Positions 18,206 through 27,039 of a DNA stretch of 55,727 bases are shown here, piece after piece. The notes below the pieces were generated by a model, which saw only the letters and a program-made list of their open reading frames with translations, searched no databases and was not told the origin of the DNA. The translations under genes and the position numbers were made by a program. The stretch covers positions 1 to 55,727 of the forward strand of contig CAMUJF010000019.1 in NCBI GenBank assembly GCA_947089135.1. The letters run 5' to 3'. This DNA comes from an uncultured Clostridia bacterium. Its GTDB lineage: Bacteria > Bacillota > Clostridia > Oscillospirales > Ruminococcaceae. Every line of letters starts with the position of its first letter. Position 1 is the stretch's first letter.

Positions 18206-18577
18206 TCATTCAGTCCCGCCGTCGTTTTCGGTTTCCTCGATCTTTTCAAGCATTTTTGCTATTTCCGCCGAATGCTCGATAGAATTGTCGGCAATAAATT
18301 TCAGCTCGGGACATTTTCTTAAATGCAGCTTGTTTGATATCTGCCGCTTCATCATTCCCGACGCGCTTTCCAGACCCTTTACCGCTGTTCTTGCAGCTTC
18401 CTCTCCGTCAAGGCTGGAAATATATACCTTGCAGTGAGAATTGTCCCCCGAAAGCTCCGTCCTTACCACCGATACAAGACCGGAGCTTACGCGGGGGTCT
18501 TTGATCTCCTCGCGGATAAGACCGGATATCTCACGTTTTATATCCTCGGACAGCCGTCCGTTTCTAAAGTTCGGCAT
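18206..18577 (-). CDS. rbfA: 30S ribosome-binding factor A
   Basis: 123 residues, standard size. KH-type fold features: N-terminal RLSEDIKREISGLIREEIKDPRV, then VSVVRTELSGDNSHCKVYIS and the C-terminal KCPELKFIADNSIEHSAEI. It assists 16S rRNA 5'-end maturation. GGAG lies 12 nt before ATG. Separated from infB by about 130 bp. Confidence 0.95.
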   Translation of the reverse strand: MPNFRNGRLSEDIKREISGLIREEIKDPRVSSGLVSVVRTELSGDNSHCKVYISSLDGEEAARTAVKGLESASGMMKRQISNKLHLRKCPELKFIADNSIEHSAEIAKMLEKIEETENDGGTE

Positions 18578-18627
18578 TAACGCAAAACTCCTTTTTAATT
18601 ATTAAATGGTACACAGCAAACCTTACC

Positions 18628-18643
18628 GCCCCCTTGAGGGGGC
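18628..18643. other. GC hairpin in the infB-rbfA spacer
   Basis: GCCCCC (18628-18633) and GGGGGC (18638-18643) with a TTGA loop, no T-run on either strand. The 131-bp spacer 18578-18708 breaks an otherwise compact operon. The hairpin could be an mRNA-processing or stability element. Confidence 0.4.
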
Positions 18644-18708
18644 AGCATCAGCGTTTAAAGCCACGGCATTTTAAAGTGGGGGTGACTCAACCCGCAGAGT
18701 TTCCCAGA

Positions 18709-21411
18709 TTAATCGGGACGGTACTCCTCCATATAGTATGCCTCAAAAATATCGCCTACATGAACGTCGCTGAATTTTTCCAGAGTGATACCGCACTCGT
18801 AACCCTCGGCAACCTCCTTAACGTCGTCCTTGAAACGCTTCAGACTGGACATCTTGTCGTCAGCCACAATAATACCGTCGCGTACAACACGTATCTCCGC
18901 GTTTCTGGTGATCTTTCCGCTGAGTACGTAAGAGCCCGAAACCATTCCCACATTGGATATCTTGTATACCTGGCGCACTTCAACGCGTCCAAGATTTACC
19001 TCGCGGAACTTAGGAGCGAGCATACCCTTCATAGCGGTGGTTATCTCCTCGATAGCGTCGTAGATTATTCTGTAAAGACGTATATCAACTCCGTCTCTCT
19101 CGGCGCTGTCTGCCGCTACAGGGTCGGGACGAACGTTAAATCCTACAATGATCGCGTTTGAAGCGTTTGCAAGCATAACGTCTCCCTCGGAAACCGCTCC
19201 TACAGCTCCGTGAATTACCTTTACCCGCACTTCCTCGTTGGAAAGCTTTTCAAGCGACTGCTTGACGGCTTCCACGGAGCCCTGAACGTCCGCCTTAACG
19301 ATAATAGGCAGCTCCTTGATCTCTCCCTGTTCGATCTGGCTGAACAGGTTGTCGAGAGTGACTTTCTGGTACTGCTTGAACTGCTCCTGCTTAGCCTCGT
19401 GCTTACGCTGTTCAACAAGCTCTCTTGCAAGACGTTCGTCCTCAACGGCGTTGAAGGTGTCGCCCGCAGAGGGAACTTCCGCAAGACCCGTTATCTCAAC
19501 AGGATATGAGGGACCGGCTTCCTTAACGACCTTGCCGTTGTCGTTTGTCATAACGCGGACGCGTCCCACGGCAGTGCCTGCGATTATGATATCGCCCGTA
19601 TGGAGAGTACCGTTCTGAACAAGCAGCGTTGCTATAGGACCTCTTCCCTTGTCAAGACGCGCTTCAATTACCGCGCCCTTTGCAAGGCGGTTGGGATTTG
19701 CTTTAAGCTCCGCCACTTCAGCAACAAGCAGAACGTTTTCAAGCAGCTCGTCGATGCCCTCGCCAGTCTTTGCGGAAACTGGAACGCATATAACATCGCC
19801 GCCCCATTCCTCGACAACAAGGTTGTATTCGGTAAGCTTCTGCTTTACCGCGTCGGGATTTGCTCCCTCTTTATCCATTTTGTTTATTGCGACGATAATG
19901 GAAACTCCCGCGGCTTTCGCGTGGTTGATAGCCTCTACCGTCTGGGGCATGATGCCGTCGTCAGCGGCTACTACAAGGATAGCGATATCCGTAACGGACG
20001 CGCCTCTGGCTCTCATTGAGGTAAACGCCTCGTGACCGGGAGTATCCAGGAAAGTGATCTCCTTGCCCTTGCAGTTAACGCGGTACGCGCCGATGTGCTG
20101 AGTAATTCCTCCCGCCTCGGTGGAGGTAACGTTCGCGTTTCTGATCTTGTCAAGAAGCGAAGTCTTACCGTGGTCAACGTGACCCATTACAACTACTACG
20201 GGCGCGCGCTCTACGCCCTCGCCGTCGTCGTCATTGTCGTTGATAAGACGTTCCTCAATAGTAACGATGACTTCCTTTTCGACCTTTGCGCCCAGTTCCT
20301 CCGCAACGAGGGAAGCGGTATCAAAGTCGATCACCTGATTTATTGTGCACATCTCGCCAAGCTGCATGAGTTTTTTGATTACCTCTGTAGCGGTAACTTT
20401 AAGTCTCGAAGCAAGCTCGGAAACAACTATCTCGTCGGGGATAAGCACCTTGAGCTGCTGCTTTCTTGCACGTTCCAGCTCCAGTCTGCGGAGCTTCTCC
20501 GCCTCGGTCTCACGCTTGTTGGAGTACTGCTGGTTCTTTCTCTGCTGAGACTTCTGGGTAAGCTTCTGCTTCTTGGAGAAATTGTCTTTCTTTCTGTTTC
20601 CGCCGCCTGAAGCGTTCGCCATGTTGTCGTACTTTTCGTTGTACTTATCCATTTCAACATAGGAACCGCGGGTATCTACCTTGTGTATCTTCTGATCAAC
20701 AACGGCAGCGCTGTCGGCAAATTTAACGTCCAGCTTCTTTTTGTTGGACTGCTCCGCAGGCTGCTTAGGCTGCTTCTGTTCCGGCTTTTTCTTCTTGTCG
20801 CCTCCAAGTACCTGCTGAGTATTGAAGCGTTCCTTTTTGCTTTCGTTCTGTTTGCTCTGCTGAACGGGAGTCTGCTGTACAGCAGGTTTGGACTGATTGT
20901 CCTGTTTACCCTGCTTTTCTTCATTTTTGGCTTCGGGCTTCGGCTCGGATTTCGCAGCCTGCTTCTCCTGATTTACAGGCTTTTCCGTTTTTGGAGAGGA
21001 TTCTGCTTCAGGCTGCTTTACGGGCTGTTTGGTCTCCGCCTTTATTTCCGCCGCCTTTTCGGTTTTTGCCGGCTTTTCTTTTGCAGAGGATTTTTCCGAA
21101 GCAGGCTTTACGTTTTTGCTCTCGGCTTTTTCCTCGTTCTTTGCCGCAGTCTTTTTAACGGTTTTCTTTTCCGCTTTCTTTTCGGTTCTGGGAAGATTTC
21201 TCATAGCAAAGTATTCGTCAAAGGAGTCCACCTGATTGTTCTGAGAGAAGTGCTCCAGAACGAAATTCATTTCCTCCGCCGTAAGCGAAGCCGCGGGCTT
21301 CTTTGTAATGTCAAGCTTTTCCTTAAGAAAATCCGAAAGCGCCTGACCCGTTATCCCCAGATCCTTGGCGACGTCGTTTATTTTAAGCTTTGTCTGTTTA
21401 GTTGTACTCAT
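18709..21411 (-). CDS. infB: Translation initiation factor IF-2
   Basis: 900 residues. An N-terminal IF2-N subdomain (about 8-60) is followed by a long K/E/Q/P-rich disordered linker (about 70-300) and a second IF2-N region (about 320-375). The GTPase has G1 GHVDHGKT (409-416), G3 DTPGHEA and G4 NKMD. Domains II-IV end FEAYYMEEYRPD. IF-2 places initiator tRNA on the ribosome. The linker is longer than in B. subtilis IF-2 but this is variable in the family. GGAGGG precedes ATG. Confidence 0.98.
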   Translation of the reverse strand: MSTTKQTKLKINDVAKDLGITGQALSDFLKEKLDITKKPAASLTAEEMNFVLEHFSQNNQVDSFDEYFAMRNLPRTEKKAEKKTVKKTAAKNEEKAESKNVKPASEKSSAKEKPAKTEKAAEIKAETKQPVKQPEAESSPKTEKPVNQEKQAAKSEPKPEAKNEEKQGKQDNQSKPAVQQTPVQQSKQNESKKERFNTQQVLGGDKKKKPEQKQPKQPAEQSNKKKLDVKFADSAAVVDQKIHKVDTRGSYVEMDKYNEKYDNMANASGGGNRKKDNFSKKQKLTQKSQQRKNQQYSNKRETEAEKLRRLELERARKQQLKVLIPDEIVVSELASRLKVTATEVIKKLMQLGEMCTINQVIDFDTASLVAEELGAKVEKEVIVTIEERLINDNDDDGEGVERAPVVVVMGHVDHGKTSLLDKIRNANVTSTEAGGITQHIGAYRVNCKGKEITFLDTPGHEAFTSMRARGASVTDIAILVVAADDGIMPQTVEAINHAKAAGVSIIVAINKMDKEGANPDAVKQKLTEYNLVVEEWGGDVICVPVSAKTGEGIDELLENVLLVAEVAELKANPNRLAKGAVIEARLDKGRGPIATLLVQNGTLHTGDIIIAGTAVGRVRVMTNDNGKVVKEAGPSYPVEITGLAEVPSAGDTFNAVEDERLARELVEQRKHEAKQEQFKQYQKVTLDNLFSQIEQGEIKELPIIVKADVQGSVEAVKQSLEKLSNEEVRVKVIHGAVGAVSEGDVMLANASNAIIVGFNVRPDPVAADSAERDGVDIRLYRIIYDAIEEITTAMKGMLAPKFREVNLGRVEVRQVYKISNVGMVSGSYVLSGKITRNAEIRVVRDGIIVADDKMSSLKRFKDDVKEVAEGYECGITLEKFSDVHVGDIFEAYYMEEYRPD

Positions 21412-21460
21412 AGGCTGTATACCCTCCGTTTTGATGAGTTTTGATTTATGTTATGCGCTT

Positions 21461-21829
21461 TTATTTTATCGGTTCGGAACATGAATGCTCCGTTATATCC
21501 GCTGACTCGTTTTTTTCTCCGCATAGGTTTAGAGCTTTTTTAGCAAAGCCCTCGCCGCATACGGTAAGAATACCCGCTTTTTTTCCGAGAGCGCGGAAAA
21601 TTTCATCGATCGCAGCTTCTGTTTTCCTTACGGGAACTCCGCGTTTATCCGCAAAAAAGCGAACTTCCTTTTCCGTTTTCGGCGAAATATCCGCCGCGAT
21701 AATAACTGCGTGAGCCTTTCCCGCGTCCAGGGCTTCTTTCATGGGATCGAAGCCCATTGCAAGCTGTCCCGCTTTTCGGCATATCGTAAGCGAACCGAAC
21801 AGTCCGTTAAGCTTTTCCGCATTGTTCAT
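21461..21829 (-). CDS. Ribosomal protein L7Ae-like RNA-binding protein (YlxQ)
   Basis: 122 residues with the L7Ae/L30e fold: LNGLFGSLTICRKAGQLAMGFDPMKEAL, then AHAVIIAADISPKTEKEV, and GKKAGILTVCGEGFAKKAL. By family it is a K-turn RNA-binding protein; B. subtilis YlxQ binds K-turns without being essential. The start overlaps the end of ylxR by 23 bp. GGAG lies 11 nt before ATG. Confidence 0.92.
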   Translation of the reverse strand: MNNAEKLNGLFGSLTICRKAGQLAMGFDPMKEALDAGKAHAVIIAADISPKTEKEVRFFADKRGVPVRKTEAAIDEIFRALGKKAGILTVCGEGFAKKALNLCGEKNESADITEHSCSEPIK

Positions 21830-22094
21830 CTTCGGTCAGCTCCTTTTCCATTCCGTCGTACACCTCGTCGGAAATACGGCAGGAAAACGCTTTTTCAAAT
21901 CGTCTTGCCTTTCGCGCCTTTCCAAAGCATTCCGTACTGCGGCAGATGTAAGCGCCTCTTCCCGATTTTTTTCCCGTCAGGTCTATTGAAACGCTTCCGT
22001 CCGGAGCCTTTACCGCTCTTATAAGCTCTTTTTTCGGCTTCATCTCCCCGCAGCCGAGACACATTCTCATTGGTATTTTTTTTATTGCCGCCAT
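21807..22094 (-). CDS. rnpM: YlxR/RnpM, RNase P-binding regulator
   Basis: 95 residues. YlxR motif MRMCLGCGEMKPKKELIR with GRGAYICRSTECFGKARKARRFEKAF. YlxR-family proteins (RnpM) bind RNase P RNA and modulate transcription of translation genes. Located between nusA and ylxQ as is usual. Start chosen at the first ATG with AAGGT upstream; the overlap with ylxQ suggests coupled translation. Confidence 0.93.
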   Translation of the reverse strand: MAAIKKIPMRMCLGCGEMKPKKELIRAVKAPDGSVSIDLTGKKSGRGAYICRSTECFGKARKARRFEKAFSCRISDEVYDGMEKELTEDEQCGKA

Positions 22095-22106
22095 TGTATC
22101 ACGACC

Positions 22107-23153
22107 TTATTCCACGGGATTTTCGGGCTTTATGTCGATCTTATAACCCGTAAGCCTTGCCGCAAGCTTTGCGTTCTGACCTCTGTTTCCGATCGCAAGG
22201 GAAAGCTGGTTGTTGGGAACTACCACCGTGCAGGTCTTCTGCTCGCCCTCATCAACGGTAACGCTCACCACGTCCGCGGGAGAAAGCGCGTGAGCTATAA
22301 ATACCGCAGGGTCTTCGTCGTAAACGATAATGTCGATTTTTTCGCCGCAAAGCTCATTTACGATATTTCCTATACGGCTGTGCTTGGGACCTATGCAGGC
22401 ACCCACGGGATCCACGTTCTTATCCTTGGACCAAACGGCGATTTTGGTTCGCGAGCCCGCCTCGCGTGATATTGCCTTTACCTCCACGGTACCGTCGTAT
22501 ATTTCGGGAATTTCCAGTTCAAAAAGTCTCTTTACCAAGTCCTTGTGAGTTCTGGAAACCTTTACCATAGGTCTTCTTTCGGGATTAATGATGTCCACCA
22601 AATAAAGCTTTACGATATCGCCCTCTTTAAGGACTTCGCCCGGTATCTGCTCGTTCTTGAATAAGTACACCTCGTTTTTGTCGATAGCAAGAGTAGCGTT
22701 TCCGCTTTCGGGTTCGATCCTGAGAACGGTAGCCGAAACAGCCTCGTGTATCTTGTCGCTGAACTGGTTAATGTATTTTTCCCTCTCGAATCCTTTAAGC
22801 TCCGTTCTGATAGCCTGCTTTGCGTTCTGAGCGGCAACGCGTCCGAACTTAGCCGTGGAAAGCTTGAACGGAACAACGTCTCCCACAACCGCGTTTTTGG
22901 AGCAGGAAGCTCTTGCCTCGTCGATGTGTATTTCACTCATATCCAGCGGCTCGTCGTCCACAACGGTTCTCATGACCGATACCTCGAACACTTTTTTTTC
23001 GGGGTCGATCTCAACGTTGAAGTCCTCGCAGTACGGGTACTCCTTTTTGACAGCCCTTGAAATACCAAGTTTTATTTTTTCCGTAAGAAGTTCCATAGGT
23101 ATGCCGTTTTCCTGCGCAAGCTTTTCCAGCGCTTCAAAAAATTCCTTGTTCAT
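22107..23153 (-). CDS. nusA: Transcription elongation/termination factor NusA
   Basis: 348 residues: N-terminal RNA-polymerase-binding domain, S1 domain (about 135-200), then KH1/KH2 (around SREAGSRTKIAVWSKDKNVDPVGACIGPKHSRI and SLAIGNRGQNAKLAARLTGYKIDI). No C-terminal acidic repeats, as normal in Firmicutes. It controls pausing, termination and rRNA antitermination. GAGG precedes ATG; 73 bp downstream of rimP. Confidence 0.97.
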   Translation of the reverse strand: MNKEFFEALEKLAQENGIPMELLTEKIKLGISRAVKKEYPYCEDFNVEIDPEKKVFEVSVMRTVVDDEPLDMSEIHIDEARASCSKNAVVGDVVPFKLSTAKFGRVAAQNAKQAIRTELKGFEREKYINQFSDKIHEAVSATVLRIEPESGNATLAIDKNEVYLFKNEQIPGEVLKEGDIVKLYLVDIINPERRPMVKVSRTHKDLVKRLFELEIPEIYDGTVEVKAISREAGSRTKIAVWSKDKNVDPVGACIGPKHSRIGNIVNELCGEKIDIIVYDEDPAVFIAHALSPADVVSVTVDEGEQKTCTVVVPNNQLSLAIGNRGQNAKLAARLTGYKIDIKPENPVE

Positions 23154-23226
23154 TTTTGCGAATTCCTCCTATTATAAATTAGATATTAAGAGAATAGAGG
23201 ATAGAAATTCGTCCTCCGTTCCGAAA

Positions 23227-23748
23227 TTATTCATTATCGTTGTCATCATCACCGAAAAGCTCGTCGGGATCGTCGTCGAAAAGCCGTATAAAGGCAGTGT
23301 CGGAAAGCTTTACTTCGATGTCGCCCTCCTCGGCTGTTACCGAGACGGTATCCTTTGAGTAACCTTTAAGAATGGCTATAAATTCCTTTTTGCCGTCTGT
23401 TTCGCGGATATAGCGTATTCTTACGGGACATTCCAGAAATTCCTCAAAGTGTTCGGGACGTCTCAGCTCTCTGCCCAGACCCGGGGAGCCAACCTCAAGC
23501 ATGTAGTTCTGCTCGATAGGGTCTGCTTCGTCCAGAGCCTTTGAAAGCGGGCGGGTCATATTTTCGCAGTCGTCCATGCTGACCGCGCCGTCCTGTTTGT
23601 CGATAAAGACTCTCAGGTACCACATCGCCCCCTCCTTTTCAAAAACCACGTCCCAGATCTTCAGACCCAGACCGTCGGCTATGGGTTTGGCGATATCGTA
23701 TACCGCGGAGACCGTGTTTCCGCCCTTGCCTCCTTTTTTTACTGCCAT
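23227..23748 (-). CDS. rimP: Ribosome maturation factor RimP
   Basis: 173 residues from the ATG at 23748, chosen because AAAGGA lies 9 nt upstream; a GTG 33 bp earlier is open but sits next to the leader hairpin. Family signatures: GLKIWDVVFEKEGAMWYLRVFIDKQDGAVSMDDCENMTRPLSKALDE and YMLEVGSPGLGRELRRPEHF. Assists 30S assembly. The acidic C-terminal tail (DDDPDELFGDDDNDNE) is longer than usual. First gene of the nine- to ten-gene housekeeping operon. Confidence 0.95.
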   Translation of the reverse strand: MAVKKGGKGGNTVSAVYDIAKPIADGLGLKIWDVVFEKEGAMWYLRVFIDKQDGAVSMDDCENMTRPLSKALDEADPIEQNYMLEVGSPGLGRELRRPEHFEEFLECPVRIRYIRETDGKKEFIAILKGYSKDTVSVTAEEGDIEVKLSDTAFIRLFDDDPDELFGDDDNDNE

Positions 23749-23778
23749 TGAATCAATCCTTTCAATATACGCATACAG

Positions 23779-23810
23779 CACAAAAGACCGGAGCTTTCCG
23801 GTCTTTTGTG
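23779..23810 (-). promoter_or_regulatory. Strong leader hairpin upstream of rimP
   Basis: Perfect 14-bp stem (23779-23792 with 23797-23810) and a 4-nt loop in the 5' leader of the rimP operon, between its promoter and ribosome-binding site. No T-run follows on the minus strand, so it is not a plain terminator. Possible mRNA-stability or processing element; rimP leaders of other Firmicutes often begin with a comparable hairpin (from memory). Confidence 0.6.
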
Positions 23811-23834
23811 AATTTTTATATTATGACGATAATC

Positions 23835-23863
23835 ATTATACCACACTTTTTTACGGATTGCAA
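23835..23863 (-). promoter_or_regulatory. Promoter of the rimP-nusA-infB operon
   Basis: On the minus strand TTGCAA (23858-23863), 17-bp spacer, perfect TATAAT (23835-23840). It lies just upstream of the leader hairpin and drives the long housekeeping block. Confidence 0.8.
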
Positions 23864-23935
23864 GCTTTTTTTGAAAAAAATGAATAGAAAATTCCCGGAA
23901 TTATGACGCAACGGGTATTTTAGGTGAAAAACATC

Positions 23936-23964
23936 TTGAAAATAAAAGCAGGATATGCTATAAT
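23936..23964 (+). promoter_or_regulatory. Promoter of the HD-GYP-like gene
   Basis: TTGAAA (23936-23941), 17-bp spacer, TATAAT (23959-23964), 70 bp before the ATG at 24034. Confidence 0.8.
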
Positions 23965-24033
23965 GTCATTATGTTTGCAGTACGCCCTATATAATATAGT
24001 ACAAAAACCATAAAAAATTACAGAGGGATTTAA

Positions 24034-25737
24034 ATGAACGGCAATATTTTAACCACTTCGGACGAAAAAACTACTCGAAATATTTCAAACATACTTTTGC
24101 TCTGCATAGGCCTTTTCGGTGTAGTTCTTACGCTTAACGAGCTTGGCGTTTTTATTATAGACAAAACCGCTTTCAGGATCATTGCCGCGGCTTTTGCGGT
24201 AATAATGGCTTTCCCGAAATCGGCGCTTATTATACGCGGAAAATATGAAAACTGGATGAAATACGCGGTCATGCTCTGCGCGTCGGTGTCGATATGTCTT
24301 GCCTACAGCGTGCTGACGTTTCACATGATAATGCCACTTGTTTTTCCTCTGATACTGTCGGTAATGTACTTTGACACTAAACTTACGGTTTTTACGACCG
24401 TAGAGACCGCCGTATTTATGACAGCGGCGCACTTCCTCAGCGCGGCTCTGCTCGTAGTACAGGACGATCCGCTGCGCACCCTTCCGCAGATACTTATTTA
24501 CGGACTTCTTCCGCGGCTTATTCTCTTTATTGCGTTTGCAGTCGTTTGTATTATTCTCGGAAATATGACGCAGAAAGTATTTGCGCGGCTTAATGATTCT
24601 ATAGACGAAATAAACCGTACCAAGGACAGCCTCGATACCATTATCGACGCGTCCAGAAAGCTCTACGGCGCAATGGATATGCTGGAGCTTGCGGGACTTA
24701 TAAAATACGCGGTTTACACCGTTACGGCAAAGGTACAGGGCAGTTCAGGCATACCCGTTATAGCAATGGGCGTTCACACAGAGGACGGAGTTTTCCACCA
24801 CATAGACGACAATCTGACCTCGGGTCTTGCCCACGCCGAAAACGGAATGGTGACGGTCCAGCTCCCGAACATAAGCTTTGCTTATCCGCTTGTGAAGCAA
24901 AAGGCGAGAGACGACATACAGATCACTCCCGGCGGTATAGGCATGAGCTTTTATCAGGACGACGACCTGCTTTTCTACATATCAATGGAATTTCCCGTTG
25001 TTATGGAAAACTCACTGCTGAAAAGCTCGCTGGATATTCTTTACAGCAACATCGACACCGCCATGCGGCAGACAAAGGTGAACAGCGACATCTTCAAGAC
25101 CCAGGAGGCGGTAATACTTTCCTTTGCGGAAATATCCGAATCCAAGTCGAGGCAGACCGGTCAGCACGTTAAGCGCGTTTCGGAATACGTCCGCGTTATG
25201 GCGCTGAACACAGGCTTTGACGAGGAAAAATGCACAGAGATCGCTCTGGCGGCAATGATGCATGATATCGGAAAGCTGCTTATCCCTCCCGAAATACTTG
25301 AAAAGCCGGGCAGGCTTACAAACGACGAATTCAACGTTATAAAGACTCACGTTACCGTTGGAGAGGAACTGCTGAAAAATTCCCCCGGCGAGGTAATGTC
25401 CATGGCGCGGAAGATCGCGCTTTTTCACCACGAACGTTGGGACGGCAAGGGCTATCTCGGTTATGCGGGAGAGGATATCGACTATATTTCGCGGTTTGTT
25501 TCTGTTGCGGACGTTTTCGACGCTCTGGTGTCCAAACGCTCCTATAAGGACGGCTGGGCTCCCGAAAAGGCTTACGAGGAAATAGTGAGCCAGCGGGGCA
25601 AGCAGTTTGCTCCTCATGCGGTGGACGTTTTCATCAAAAGCTATGACAAATTTCTTGAGATATTGAAACAGTACCCCGATCAGGCGGCGCAGTCGGCTGT
25701 GGAAACTACCGAAACCGCAGAAACTGCCGAGGCGTAA
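24034..25737 (+). CDS. Membrane HD-GYP-like phosphodiesterase
   Basis: 567 residues. About six membrane helices in the first ~195 residues, a coiled-coil linker, a GAF-like region (about 215-340), then an HD-GYP-type domain (about 365-535). Metal ligands include HD at 410-411 (MMHDIGK), the downstream H of KTH, and HH in FHHERWDGKGY. The GYP motif reads GYL (DGKGYLGYAGEDI), so the signature proline is lost. Family role: hydrolysis of c-di-GMP or a related cyclic dinucleotide. The C-terminus ends in a T/E/A repeat (ETTETAETAEA). GAGGG precedes ATG. Confidence 0.85.
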   Translation: MNGNILTTSDEKTTRNISNILLLCIGLFGVVLTLNELGVFIIDKTAFRIIAAAFAVIMAFPKSALIIRGKYENWMKYAVMLCASVSICLAYSVLTFHMIMPLVFPLILSVMYFDTKLTVFTTVETAVFMTAAHFLSAALLVVQDDPLRTLPQILIYGLLPRLILFIAFAVVCIILGNMTQKVFARLNDSIDEINRTKDSLDTIIDASRKLYGAMDMLELAGLIKYAVYTVTAKVQGSSGIPVIAMGVHTEDGVFHHIDDNLTSGLAHAENGMVTVQLPNISFAYPLVKQKARDDIQITPGGIGMSFYQDDDLLFYISMEFPVVMENSLLKSSLDILYSNIDTAMRQTKVNSDIFKTQEAVILSFAEISESKSRQTGQHVKRVSEYVRVMALNTGFDEEKCTEIALAAMMHDIGKLLIPPEILEKPGRLTNDEFNVIKTHVTVGEELLKNSPGEVMSMARKIALFHHERWDGKGYLGYAGEDIDYISRFVSVADVFDALVSKRSYKDGWAPEKAYEEIVSQRGKQFAPHAVDVFIKSYDKFLEILKQYPDQAAQSAVETTETAETAEA

Positions 25738-25777
25738 CAGCTGTTGTTTACAAAACGGTAAAATTAACAAAAAACTC

Positions 25778-25805
25778 TTGAAATCGTTAAAAAATATGCT
25801 ATAAT
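25778..25805 (+). promoter_or_regulatory. Promoter of the PfkB sugar kinase
   Basis: TTGAAA (25778-25783), 16-bp spacer, TATAAT (25800-25805), about 45 bp before the ATG at 25851. Confidence 0.75.
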
Positions 25806-25850
25806 ATTCATAATGGCTTATATTTGAATTATGAAAAAGGGGGCGAGTTC

Positions 25851-26861
25851 ATGCCGGATATTATTTCGATTGGCGAAATGCTGGTGGATTTTACAGCTGT
25901 TCAGGACGTTAAGGGTGGAGAAAGCGGTAAGTCCGCGGATATTTATTATAAGCAGAATCCGGGGGGAGCTCCCGCAAACGTGGCTGTAATGGCGTCGAAG
26001 CTGGGGGTTTCAAGCGGCTTCATAGGCAAGCTCGGTATGGATATGTTCGGAAAATATCTGCGCGACACTCTTGCAGCAGAGGGTGTAGACACGAAAGGAG
26101 TTATCCTGGACAAGGATTTTTCTACAACGCTTGCTTTTGTGGGAAAAGACGGCAACGGAGAACGTGATTTTGTTTTCTACCGCAAAAACGGCGCCGACCT
26201 TAACTTAAGCTACAGCGAAGTAAATCTCAAGCTTATAGACGGCTGCAGGCTGCTGCACTTCGGTGCGCTGCTGCTGACCTCGGAGCCGTCCAAGTCCGCG
26301 GTGATAAACACGGTGGAGTACGCAAAACAGCAGGGCAAGATAATTTCCTATGACCCCAACTGGCGCGAACGGCTGTGGGAAACCAAGGAAGCCGCCGTAA
26401 AGGCAATGCGCAGCGTACTTATGTATGTGGACGTTATGAAAGTCTCGGAAGCGGAGCTCCAGATAATCACCGACTGCGCAAACCTGCTTCCCGCTATAGC
26501 AAAGCTTCTAGGCGACGGGGTAAAGGTACTCTGCATTACTCAGGGGGCAAAGGGCTGTATTATAGCCACAAGACACGGAATAGAACGGCTGCCTACCTTT
26601 AAGGTGGAAACGGTGGATACTCTCGGCGCGGGAGACAGTTTTTTCGGAGCGTTCCTGTCGCGGCTTGTGCTTTCTGGAAAATCCATGGATGAGATCGAAA
26701 TGGACGACCTGCGCGAATTTGCCATGTACGCCAATGCCTGCGGAGCGTTAAGCTCCACAAAGGTGGGAGCCATACCCGCTATGCCGGCTCATGAGGAGAT
26801 ACTTGCGCTTATGGAAAAGGGACGGGGCGCTCCCGAGGGAAAGGTATATCCTCAGCTATAG
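25851..26861 (+). CDS. PfkB-family carbohydrate kinase (fructokinase-like)
   Basis: 336 residues from ATG at 25851, which has GGGGG 8-9 nt upstream; an in-frame TTG 27 bp earlier is less likely. Ribokinase-fold signatures: IISIGEMLVDF, the N-terminal PGGAPANVAVMASKLG (PfkB signature 1), and DTLGAGDSFFGAFLSRL (signature 2) with the catalytic Asp of GAGDSF. Closest in look to fructokinases (ScrK type), which phosphorylate fructose at C6. Single-gene unit with promoter and terminator. Confidence 0.9.
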   Translation: MPDIISIGEMLVDFTAVQDVKGGESGKSADIYYKQNPGGAPANVAVMASKLGVSSGFIGKLGMDMFGKYLRDTLAAEGVDTKGVILDKDFSTTLAFVGKDGNGERDFVFYRKNGADLNLSYSEVNLKLIDGCRLLHFGALLLTSEPSKSAVINTVEYAKQQGKIISYDPNWRERLWETKEAAVKAMRSVLMYVDVMKVSEAELQIITDCANLLPAIAKLLGDGVKVLCITQGAKGCIIATRHGIERLPTFKVETVDTLGAGDSFFGAFLSRLVLSGKSMDEIEMDDLREFAMYANACGALSSTKVGAIPAMPAHEEILALMEKGRGAPEGKVYPQL

Positions 26862-26873
26862 TTATGTTAAAAG

Positions 26874-26901
26874 CAGTGTACAAGCAGCCGTTTGTACACT
26901 G
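26874..26901 (+). terminator. Terminator after the sugar kinase gene
   Basis: 10-bp stem CAGTGTACAA/TTGTACACTG with an 8-nt loop, 12 bp after the stop, followed by TTTCGTTTTGTTTT. Confidence 0.8.
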
Positions 26902-26957
26902 TTTCGTTTTGTTTTGAAAAATCGCATAATTTTTTTAAACTTTTTTCGTAAAACCTA

Positions 26958-26988
26958 TTGACTCTCAACCGCGCTTTAGGTTTATACT
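26958..26988 (+). promoter_or_regulatory. MerR-type promoter with 19-bp spacer
   Basis: TTGACT (26958-26963) and TATACT (26983-26988) are 19 bp apart, the over-long spacing characteristic of promoters remodelled by MerR-family activators. The spacer holds a dyad AACC-N8-GGTT (26967-26982). The operon it drives ends in a MerR-family gene, so autoregulation is inferred. Confidence 0.75.
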
Positions 26989-27039
26989 CTAATCACAGGG
27001 TGCGCCGGTAAAATCAGCGGGCGGCAGGAGGAGTTGTCA

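Noticed and set aside
24034..25737. Calling the HD-GYP-like protein a definite c-di-GMP phosphodiesterase
   Set aside because: The GYP motif reads GYL, so substrate and activity are not certain; it was annotated as HD-GYP-like only.
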